Source: Myxocyprinus asiaticus | Taxonomy: Eukaryota; Chordata; Actinopteri; Cypriniformes; Catostomidae | Direction of reading: 5' to 3' | NCBI RefSeq assembly: GCF_019703515.2 | Contig: NC_059347.1 | Span: 22,194,501 to 22,258,500, forward strand | Length of the DNA: 64,000 bases | Shown: piece by piece, positions 54,671-64,000 of the stretch | Layout of the letters: every line of letters starts with the position of its first letter | Position numbering within the stretch: the first letter of the stretch is position 1 | The notes under the pieces: model-generated | The model's input: the letters and a program-made list of their open reading frames with translations, nothing else | Databases searched by the model: none | What the model was told of the DNA's origin: nothing | Program-made: the position numbers and the translations under genes

Positions 54671-54729
54671 ACGTGTTAGAACAATTTCTTTGTTTCCATC
54701 CATTAAACTGCTGAATTTAACAATTTAAA

Positions 54730-54917
54730 CCTGCCTCTGATGGTCTTGGCTGGTCTGGTTTGCTGGTTTTAGATGGGTTATGGGCACTTGGTTTGACTTG
54801 AAGTAACCAGTTGAAGACCAGCTTAACCACCTGAAGACCAGTGTGGCCAGTTAGGGAGACCAGCTAGACCAGCTTTATTTTTTTTTTGTTTGTTTGTTTG
54901 GTTTTTTTTCAGTAGGG
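54730..54917. mobile_element. degraded MITE-like copy related to 37132-37409
   Basis: Shares agaccagctaga / ggccagttagggagacc-type words and the poly-T plus cagtaggg end. Confidence 0.55.
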
Positions 54918-55944
54918 ACAGTAATTTCTGGCATTTCATGTTGATTTCAGGCATTTTCAAAGTTGCATCCCATTAAAAAAAAAAAATAAAAATAATTGTT
55001 TTTTTTTTTAAATTCAGTTATTAAATTCAAAGGTGTTGTAAAAAGTGCCTTAGAGAACTTTTTAAGAACTTTTCACTACAGTTTGTAACATTGGCATCAC
55101 TTTGATTTTAATGAAAAATTGAAGGCAGTAATTAAACCTAGGTTAGCCATTTTGGTGGATTACATTTTTTGCAGTGTACTGAACTTCATTATGTAATCTA
55201 ACATATGAAAAATAAAACTGTGCAGTGCTGGATATGTTGAGAAAACAACCTGAAGCACATTATCACAACCACCACATGAGGCCTGCATTGATACAAACAT
55301 ATTTGTTTCAGAGCACCTGTGCTGTGTGACCTTACGAGCCCTTAGAAACATCAAACTTACTGGCAGCACACAGATGTTGACAAGCTCTGTGAAATAAAAC
55401 AGGGAAGGGGTTATGAGAGGCTGAGCACTATGCATGAGAAGCTGAGAACTATGCAGTTTGAGGCCATCTGCAAGGCAAATAAACACAGGCAGCCGATTTA
55501 CAGCAGGTGTGAGTGGAGTTGAATCAGCTATTGTCATAATGACCTGAGGGAACAGAGATGGTGGGAATTGGTTAGCATGTGTGCTTTCATAGACTTTGCC
55601 ACATTCATATGAGGCTGCACAAAGGGCAGAATGTCATATACAACATTGGTTTGCATTCTGTTCAACTTATTCAACTTTGTCTCACATAATCATACTTTTT
55701 AACTAATTGGTTAAAGGTCTGGTCCAAATTGTAGCTTATTCTGACCAAAAACCATCGGTCAGTGAACCGACTGTGCCATCTGAGGCCAAGTCTACATTCA
55801 ACTCAGAAAGACAGAATTTCCATTTTCCTACTTGGACAAATGCCTTGACTTTGCCGAGATGCGGGTGTATTACATGACACAAACATTGGGGCACTCATGG
55901 AGATGTTCACAGCTAATGATAAAAATAAAAAAAACTTTTGAGCA
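54918..55944. other. unassigned rasgrf2 intron 1 sequence
   Basis: No exon, RNA gene or mobile-element ends recognised. An open frame on the minus strand at 55160-55537 has no recognisable domain. Confidence 0.5.
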
Positions 55945-56895
55945 AAATGTTTCAATGAGTCAAAGGTCCTTCATTACATGATCTTTTCTAGAGCCCACTT
56001 CCAGACCTCAGATATTGTTGGCATTTATACTTCAGGAGGGGACTCAAATGAAAAAGTATCATCTTATAAGTACTTGGGTATCTAGGTGGACGATAGGCTC
56101 TCTTTCAGTGCATACTGAACACCTAGTGAAGAAGCTGAAGGTTAGGCTTGGTTTTTATTATCGAAATAGGGCCTGCCTTAATTTAGCAGCTAGGAAAAAG
56201 CTTGTACAGGCTACATTCTTCAGGGCATTTTTAGTGTAGATTATGGGGATATTATTTTTATGCATGCTGCTTCCTCAACACTTCGTCATTTAGACTCTGC
56301 GTATCATTGTTCTCTTCGTTTTATAAGCAATTCATTGTCACATCACATCATTGTGTACTTTATAATTTGGTCTCTTGGCCTTCATTAAGCTTAAGGAGAC
56401 AGCATCACTGGTATTTTTTTTTATTTATAAAGCCATACAGGGAAAACTACCTGCTTATTTGTGCAAACTTTTGTCACTCATCAATAGCTGTTATGTCTCG
56501 TTCCTCTAGATGGCTACTCTACAGGGTACCAAGGATTTGCTCTCATCTTGGTAAAACAGCTTTTTCTTATTTTGCGCCTTGGTCATGGAATTCCCTCCAG
56601 AACGCATTACATCTTAATCACTTTGTTACCACGGGTGAATTCAAATCTTTGATAAAAAAATTGTATGACTGAAGAGTGCAATTGCTATGCTTAAGCTGGA
56701 TTCTGTAATTGTCCATTGTTTTCATTAATGTGTCTTATTTTTGTCTTATGTCTGTTTTTGTTGTGTTGATCTTATAACGTTTTACCTTGTATGGTGTGCT
56801 TTCTTGGCCAGGTCTCCCTCGAAAAAGATTTTTAATCTCAAGGGACTTCTTGGTTAAATAAAGGTTAAATAAAAAAAAATAAATAAATAAATAAA
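55945..56895 (+). mobile_element. non-LTR retrotransposon (LINE) 3' end
   Basis: Scattered frames give the C-terminal end of a LINE RT protein: YKYLGI, HTEHLVKKLKVRLGFYYRNR, ARKKLVQATF, HHCVLYNLVSWPSLSLRRQ, YRVPRICSHLGKTAFSYFAP and WNSLQNALHLNHF. The 3' tail ends ggttaaataaaggttaaata plus (TAAA)n, typical of fish LINEs of the L2/CR1/I type; the clade is not resolved. 5'-truncated and full of stops. Confidence 0.82.
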
Positions 56896-58862
56896 AAAGA
56901 CCGAAATCTCCAAAACGGTTGGTAAATATTACGATCAAAGAACATATTTAAAATCAGCATTTAAATCTGACAACAATCGTATCAAAAATTGTGCTTCTTT
57001 ACCACAGATTACGCAAAAAAAAAAAAAAAAATTTCCCGGCTTGTGTAGCTAATGCGCAAGTGCGTTCTCGAGTTGATTAAAGGGTGATGTCTGTATCTAA
57101 ATGGTGATTGGCATTTTTTCCTGTAAGGCGGGACTTCCTTTTCTACATCCGTTGGGGATTCCAATTTCTCCCATTCATTTTAAAATAAGTGGCCCGTATA
57201 TGCTAAATCAGGGGTGACAAACAAACAGCCCACAGGCCAAATCCGGCCTGCCAAGGGGTCATCTCCAGCCTGCGGGATGATTTGTGGAAAAAATAAATAA
57301 GTAATGTTTGAAAACATTCAGTTGATTTAGCCTGTACTTTGGTAAGATGTATTCATACTATTATTTTATTAGCAACAGCAGAACAGATAAACATTTAAAT
57401 GTGTGGTGTTGCATGTAGCTAGTTTGCATGATCAGTGGAATTTCTTTTAATTATGCGCGACATTCAGCGCTCGCAGAATTACACGTATCAGCGAACGCCA
57501 CACATGTCTGAGGGTGACACAAGTTCCATGGCCACACATTCCCACAGTGAAGTTTATTTCACATAAATGAACCCACTGAACTATTATTCATTTTATTAAA
57601 GAGTGATTGGTTCTCTCTTTTTCTTGTAAATATTATTGCTTGATTCCCTTCAACTAATTGTGTGTATTTGTGATGTAACCTCTGGTTAATGAAATTAGTA
57701 AATTCTGTGTTTTTCCTTTTGTTCAGAGTTTAAAATTAGCACCCACCATCCCACCAAATGTGGATATTTTATGCGCAGTGGTGGGTTATTTCTGTGGCGG
57801 GTGACTTATAAAAATCTTGGAGTGACGTGACAAGAAATGCTGTCAGATACAAAGTTGGCGTTTGAAGAAACACACTTGATTACATTTTGAAGAACAGATG
57901 AAAGAAAAGCCGTTGATGTGTATCTGATTCGCCGTGTATTCAGAGGCACTCTGGCGCACATTAGCGCAGCACTTCTCATGGAACACGCAGAAAATACAGT
58001 AGTTTGCAACTGCAAGAACAGTGTCATCCATGACAATGCTGAAAATGATCTCAGACCATCTCAGGAGGTGCTCAAAATTTAGTTAGCTTGATTTCCCAGA
58101 GCAGTTCACGTTTACACTCATTGTGAATGCAACATTGCTTAATTCACAAAACATTTGTGGCTGAATACATAACTATACAAAGAAAATGACATGCAGCGAC
58201 ATTAATGAAATGTCATGTGTGTCATCATAATTCACTACAGCTTCAGAAGTGGTGTTTTATATACCTTTATGAATAACTAAAGGAGCTGGTAAAAAATCAA
58301 TGCCCTGGTGAAATTGGGCATTCACAGCCACTCTGGCTGGTAGGCAAAAACATTTTTTGGTACTTTTACCCCAGTGTTAGCTACAAGCATCTTTCTATTT
58401 TCTTGCTCCAGTTTTCCTTTGCTCCACCGCTGATCTTCCAGCATCACTAAAGAAATTATATTTTACCCAAGTTATGAGATTGCAGTCTAAATTGAATGTG
58501 GTGTTATAAAAAAGCATGCACCGTGAAATAACAACAAAACAGCATGCCTTTCTATTGCGTTCGCTGACTGTACTCAACAGCAAACACAGTGATTGGTTTA
58601 GTCCGATTCATGACTAAATGACTCCTATGAGCCGGTACTTTTAAAACAGTGATTCACCAGCTCACAAGTTCTCGTTTTGAATCAGTTTGACAAATCCTTC
58701 AGTGAATGAACTTTCTGAATTACTTGGAGTGGCCGAATGAATATGTGATTTTCTGCAAGTTGCTCTCAGTCATGTCGAAATGTTTTGTGTACAAAGTTGA
58801 TAAAATATGATAATATATGATACAATTTTGTTAAAGATAATTAATAATGTTAATGCATAATT

Positions 58863-58936
58863 TAAAAGTTATTTAAACAAAGTTAAAGAATTTATATATA
58901 TATATATAAATTCTTTAACTTTGTTTAAATAACTTT
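58863..58936. repeat. 74-nt perfect palindrome
   Basis: Base-by-base check: 58863-58899 is the exact reverse complement of 58900-58936 with no spacer. The centre is a TA run and the arms contain agttatttaaacaaagttaa. Confidence 0.95.
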
Positions 58937-58949
58937 TATGAGTATATAT

Positions 58950-58956
58950 GTATGTG

Positions 58957-59010
<54 letters not shown>

Positions 59011-59034
59011 CATACATACATACATACATACACA

Positions 59035-59066
<32 letters not shown>

Positions 59067-59077
59067 TACACACACAA
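58950..59077. repeat. compound TA / CATA / CA microsatellite
   Basis: Long TA tract followed by cata units and CA runs inside the hAT element. Confidence 0.9.
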
Positions 59078-59174
59078 AATATAATTTATAAGTATAAACT
59101 TCGGTCCACAAGCAATGTCGCTTGATCCAATCAGGCCCACGACCCAAAATGAGTTTGACACCCCTGTGCAAAAT

Positions 59175-59562
59175 AGTCTCTGGTAATACATACTACAGTG
59201 TCAAAATAAGAGTTCCCCAAGAAATACTCAGTCTGAACCTGGTGTCCTCTGTAGGATCTCAAAGCCTGAAGAATCGTTAATTTCCACGCTCAGAGGCCCC
59301 TAGAAATTCCTCAAAAGCCATAAAGTAAGAAATTGACAAAATGGCTCCTTAAAGTCTGGCATGACCCAGCTAAATGAGATAAGGATGACCATCTGTGCAA
59401 CTTAGTCATTTTGAGAAACAAGGACAGATCTGTCCAAACACACACTTGGAAAACCCCCACCATTGGAAAACACATTCTAAGAGAGAGTTAAAGAACTGTC
59501 GATAAGTTAAGATACTCTATTCTGGACAATAACCAATTTGACACACTTAAAATTAGACATTT
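59175..59562. other. unassigned intron 1 sequence
   Basis: Nothing recognised between the hAT element and the candidate solo LTR. Confidence 0.5.
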
Positions 59563-59567
59563 TAATA

Positions 59568-60820
59568 TGCTAAATCTCACCCAAACCAAAAAGAGTTTCA
59601 CGTATTTTCATGTTTTGTGACTTACACGTGGAATATTCATGAAAGTATGTAAATATTTAGTATGTAAACGCTTGCTTGTTTACGCAGAGAATGTTGATGA
59701 CAACGAATGTCATGTCTCTTGCATGTTTTCAAAATATAAAAGTTCGTGATTAAACATGCACTATAATGAGTGGGAAATTTGTACGAATTCTCCACACAAA
59801 GGATTATAAATCAACTTTGAAAAGGACAGACCAGTTGACCATGTGACTCTTTTGATTGGTTCAGGACACCTTTGGGGTGTGGCCAATCTCAACGCAAAAC
59901 GCTGGTACCAAGGAAGAACTCTCCGTCTTCTCCAGCCGTCTTCTCTCTTCTTCTTGCTTCTTCACTTCCTCTGCAGCTCCTCATTCCTCTGCGCTCTTGC
60001 CCTCTTGGCTTGTAGCCTCCGTGCCATGTAGAGTCCAAGGAAACTCGGGACATGAAGTCCCGAGGAATCCTCTCACTTTCTGTTCTATGGTTCACACAAG
60101 TAACGAGAGTCGCGAGTCCTCCTTGTGGAAGGCCTCGCTTCAAAGCCCGCCTCATCATCCATCGACACAACAGACATCCACGATCTAACAGAGGTCCGAG
60201 ACATCGACGGAACGAACTTTCTACAAAGAGCCAAGGAACCAGGCAATGCAAGGAGATGCAACGACAAGCAAGCACATCTCCAGACTTTTGCTGAAAGTGC
60301 TGGTGTATTATTTAAATACTTTGGGTAATCCGATTGCAAATCGTTCTTAAGGCATTGTCTATAGACTCCATAAAGTTCATTTTCTCTGTACTGATCATTT
60401 CATTCACATTGTCACTTCACTCGCCGACCTGTTTCATGTTTGTATGTGTTAGATTAGTTTTTATGTTTAGAATAGCAATAAAGTTTTTTGTATTCAAAGA
60501 TAATTTAACTGTGGTATATTTTGATAAATAATCTTGTAACTTGATTTTAAAAGATCTTGCTTCAAAGCTCATACCTAAAATATGTGTGTGATATTATTTT
60601 CAATAAGACATGAGAATAATATTACTCCAATAAGTTAATTAATCCTAATTCCCTTATTAAAACTAATTCCTTACAATAGAAATTGTGAGCAGATACAACG
60701 AGACATATTACGATTTTAATGGTGGAGAGTTTTATTCAGAAAAATAATCTAATTATTTGTCATTTATCTTTCTTATAATGGTTGTCGAACGCGGCTAATT
60801 CCATTATAAATTTCCCTACA
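59568..60820 (+). mobile_element. candidate solo LTR
   Basis: TG...CA-bounded 1253 bp segment with TAATA on both sides (59563-59567 and 60821-60825). It carries a TATA box (TATAAAAG, 59735-59742) and a polyadenylation signal (AATAAA, 60477-60482) in the order expected of an LTR, and is less AT-rich in its middle (59840-60290). The short frames there are not recognisable. There is no second LTR to confirm it. Confidence 0.45.
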
Positions 60821-60825
60821 TAATA

Positions 60826-63164
60826 ATGACATAGAATGTGGACAGTTTAATTTAATTCCTAACACACATACTGTTCCTACACCTCCAAATTTCCTTTTCT
60901 TTCTGACAACAAAGCACTTGAATGTGACACTCATAATTACCTCTTCAGAAATGGGAATTAGGATAATCCCGATAGCACTTGAAGGCAGCATTAAGCCATT
61001 AACTGATTAGGCAGCAGGTAGCTGCCTTAGCTTTCTGATGCAGCCATTATGTGTATTGGTGAATTGTTAACTTTAAACAGTTCACTAACGTGAACTGTCT
61101 GAAAAAAATCAAATCACCTAACTGTTTTGGATTTTCTATTCCCGTGAGAGAGACAGGGAGAGGATGGCTCAGATGAAGGTTGATTGATTGCTGCCTAGGT
61201 TTGCTCAGCAGTGGCTGCAGCGTGCACAATACAGTTTGACAAAAAGCAATGTAGTGTTTTTTTCGTGTTACACGATTAATCGCTGGAAAATTAGCTTGTT
61301 ACTGGAAATGCTACACTATTGTGAAAATAGTTTAACTATTGTCACTCTTCTGTAATTAAGTTAGTTGCTTGGCTCTTTGGGGCACCCCAGAGAATGCCGT
61401 TGCCCGAGGCAACTGCCTATATTGCCTGTGCCATGATAAAACCTACAGTACTGTGTAAAACACAGTAAATTATCTTTTCTGTTGATAACTGCACACTGGG
61501 GGAAAAAAAATGCTAGCACTGCATTTCTGTTTTTATATATTCTGAGCCTCAGACAACAGACCACTATATAGCTGGAGATATCAAGTAAGAAAATCCCACA
61601 TCTGACACTGAATGGAATGCAGCATGTCGACTTTTGCTGCAGACTTGAACTTCGAATTTATTTACCTAGATGAGAGAAAACCTCAATTGGTTTTATATCT
61701 TAAACTGGTCTTTGTGTTATGCCTGGAATTGTGCAATCTTTTGATTTATTTTTTTACTTTGGATAGGGTAAAGGGCCCACTCATATTGAAACTATAGACA
61801 ACAGCTTCATGGGACTTCTTCCTATGTACAGGGTCAGGCCTATATTTGTTTTCATGGGCAAATCTAAACAATAATATCCAAGCAGAAAAGCTACTAGCTA
61901 CTTCTCTAGGTAGGTGAATGAACTATTACTGCAACCCTTAAAGGCTTGTAGAAACTTAAATGCTATTAAATACTATTACATAACAAAACATAACATAATA
62001 CTATTACATAACATAACGGAGCAGACTGGTGCTGCTTCAAAGCCATAGGCCTAATTAATTAAATATCAGCTGCATTAAGCTTGCAGGGAGTCAAACTTTT
62101 CTTTGTGCAACACTATCCAAAGCTTGATGTAAAAACAAGAAGATCATCTCATTCTATAAGGTTTAGGCTTTTTCAAACATTCTGATCCGAGCAGACCTGC
62201 CATTACAAAGAAGCACTGTAGTGGTACCATGGTACAGTAATGGTGTCAAAAGAATACCATAGTACTTCCATGGTACATTTACTGGCATGGTGAATGTCCA
62301 AAACGCCATGGATTTTCCATGTTACCATGTCCAAAAAAAAAAAATAGTCCTATGGTACATTTTTATCTTTTCTTTTTTGTGTGAGTGTGAGCAGTACATT
62401 AGCTCTGGTCCTGAGTAACAGTGGGAAATAATGATTTGGATTTTAAGTTCAATAGCATTTTCACTACATCACAGCACGGACTGTCTAAATGAATGAAAGA
62501 CGGCAATTTCCAGGAGTATTTTCATCCTTTGGTTCCTGAATTAGCACTATGTGGGGAATAAGTCCAAAGCATGTAATTAAGCATCATTAGATCTATTTAT
62601 TTTGTGAGGCATCATTATGCATACAGCATGAATGCAATCTGCTAATTCAAAGGTTGAAGTATCAGAAAACAGAACATACTGCATCTGTTTGTGCATCTTA
62701 CGTTAACTTTTATTTCACATCTAGAGCTGACGCTAACGAAATGAGCTACTTTAGCTGGTCATGCAACAGTAAACACAGCGAACTCCAGTTATTGCTCTTT
62801 GAGTTATGCCTGGATTCAGAGGAGACAAAATACAGCACAAATATATTAGTCATTTCAACACAGCCATGTATACACCTGAGAAAAAGAACTGCTTGGTGTG
62901 TCAGTTTGTTTATGGGAGTGTGTATGTGTATATGCACATGTACTAACCACAGCTTGTGCATGCACACATATACAGTCAGTCACTGCAACTGCAGTTGAAG
63001 TCAAGTTCAAGGGAATAAGCATTCTGTATTTTCTAGCACAGACAGGCAAGAGAGGCCTTATGTAACCCACCCTAGATCTATTTACAGTCTCTCAAGCTGG
63101 CTGCCTCTCTGGACCTCCTCTTTGGGCTTTAATGTAGCATGTAAACAGAGGATACAATCAGCAT
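60826..63164. other. unassigned intron 1 sequence
   Basis: 62218-62350 is a dispersed repeat rich in ccatggtac words. The rest is AT-rich intron with no exon, RNA or transposon end recognised. Confidence 0.5.
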
Positions 63165-63182
63165 CAGGAATTCTGATCATCT

Positions 63183-63556
63183 TTGGGGGTGGGGGGGGTG
63201 GTGACTTGCCTCAATCTGGGTGGCAGAGGACGAATCTCAGTTGCCTCCATGTCTGAGACCGTCAATCCGTGCATCTTATCATGTGGCTTGTTGAGCGCGT
63301 TACCACGGAGACATAGCGTGTGTGAAGGCTTCACGTTATTCTCCACGTCATCCATGCACAACTCACCATGTGCCCCACCGAGAGCAAGAACCACATTATA
63401 GTGACCACGAGGAGGTAACCCAACGTGACTCTACCCACCCTAGCAAATAGGCCAATTGGTTGCTTAGGAAGCCTGACTAGATTTCGATCTGGATTCAATC
63501 TTGCGACTCCAGGTGTGGTATTCAACATCTTTACTTGCTTAGCTACCCAGGCCCTC
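63183..63556 (-). mobile_element. cyprinid tRNA-derived SINE, minus orientation
   Basis: On the minus strand it begins ggcctgggtagctaagcaag, then cctggagtcgcaagattgaa (box B-like), and continues aggcttcctaagcaaccaat, ggttacctcctcgtggtcac, gcgctcaacaagccacatga and cggtctcagacatggaggca. I recognise this body as an abundant cypriniform SINE. Flanking direct repeats of 18 bp (caggaattctgatSatct; 17 of 18 identical) at 63165-63182 and 63557-63574 define the insertion. Confidence 0.88.
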
Positions 63557-63574
63557 CAGGAATTCTGATGATCT

Positions 63575-64000
63575 CAAAATATCTTGTCGAATTTACATAC
63601 AAGGATACAAGGAAATAAGCAACTGGGAAACAATTAGACCTATTATGTGTGTATGGACATTGTTGTTGTTTCTGAACATTAAAATAAAAATTCTGCCATC
63701 TTTTACTCACCCTTAAACACATATGACTTTATTTCTTTCTTTTGTGGAACACAAAAAGAGATGTTAGGCAGAATGTTAACCTGAGAATGTAAGTCACCTT
63801 TCTCAAGTGAACGGTGACAGAGGCTAACATTAACATTCTGCCTAACATGAGCTCAATGTAGACAACGTGATCTAATGAGAATTTGTTTGTATTCTTATGT
63901 AAAGTTTGGTTCTAGCAAACATACATTCTCTTACGTTTGCATAGACACGAAACATACAATATTGGCGTATTGACAGCATCTAAACGTCATAATTTTTTGA
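63575..64000. other. intron 1 sequence with a repeat fragment
   Basis: 63680-63850 resembles a shortened fold-back repeat: tactcacccttaa and aacacaaaaagagatgttaggcagaatgtt, with the inverted words aacattctgcctaacat. Otherwise unassigned. Confidence 0.6.

Larger units (their letters stand above)
57209..59166. mobile_element. hAT-type non-autonomous element, about 2 kb
   Basis: Inverted ends CAGGGGTGACAAAC and, complemented, CAGGGGTGTCAAAC. The flanking 8-mers are TGCTAAAT (57201-57208) and TGCAAAAT (59167-59174), 7 of 8 identical. No transposase frame found. The interior carries a perfect palindrome (58863-58936) and a (TA)n(CATA)n(CA)n array (58950-59077). Confidence 0.85.

Noticed and set aside
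59843..60339. Cluster of open frames of up to 128 codons on both strands
   Set aside because: They overlap each other, have no recognisable domain, and fall in the less AT-rich middle of a candidate LTR.
62654..62998. 114-codon open frame
   Set aside because: No homology recognised; it lies in intron 1 and looks like chance.

Overview
The window is vertebrate genomic DNA from a teleost fish, most likely a cypriniform (carp/minnow/loach group). Support comes from conserved vertebrate exons with GT-AG introns, many CA/TA microsatellites, a SINE of a type I know as cyprinid (63183-63556), fish DIRS elements, a Gmr1-like Gypsy element and many fold-back elements. I see no prokaryotic operon, CRISPR array, rRNA or functional tRNA gene.

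The only host gene I can support is rasgrf2 (Ras protein-specific guanine nucleotide-releasing factor 2) on the minus strand. Sixteen consecutive internal coding exons, each with AG acceptor and GT donor and all in continuous phase, run from 53905 down to 839. They encode about 806 residues: second half of PH1, coiled coil, IQ motif, DH (Rac/Rho GEF), PH2, the REM/RasGEF-N domain and most of the Ser/Pro-rich linker. The first exon lies to the right of 64000, and the exons for the catalytic Cdc25/RasGEF domain lie to the left of position 1. No exon in the window carries a frameshift or stop, so the gene looks functional. Exon numbers assume that the first coding exon is the missing one.

The introns are packed with transposable elements. 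From left to right: a 5.5 kb DIRS tyrosine-recombinase retrotransposon (3825-9281, +) with full terminal architecture; an internal fragment of the same family (11178-13470, +); SINE and fold-back debris (13.9-15.1 kb); a Gmr1-like Gypsy LTR element (16454-20758, -) with two LTRs, a 5-bp target duplication, a tRNA-Phe-type primer site and a SINE inside its RNase H; a fold-back element (24.2-24.6 kb); two hAT-type elements with 8-bp duplications (26344-26500, 28246-28898); a second full-ended DIRS copy (30712-35060, -); an IS630/Tc1-like transposase gene with two apparent introns (about 39.8-43.9 kb); further fold-back elements (46.2-48.0 kb); a Tc1 element (48204-49775) and a Tc1 remnant (54045-54597), both bordered by mirror-image (TA)n(CA)n tracts; a LINE 3' end (55.9-56.9 kb); a 2 kb hAT element (57209-59166) holding a 74-nt perfect palindrome; a candidate solo LTR (59568-60820); and the cyprinid SINE.

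Every recognisable transposon ORF is broken, so none looks autonomous. I did not find a convincing new biological system. The most informative points are the intact DIRS circularisation architecture with GTT junctions, the integrase-before-RT order with a SCAN-like Gag in the Gypsy element, the interlocking inverted repeats around the intron-bearing transposase, microsatellite-capped Tc1 ends, and an AG|GTAAG junction at rasgrf2 exon 12 that resembles a recursive-splice site.
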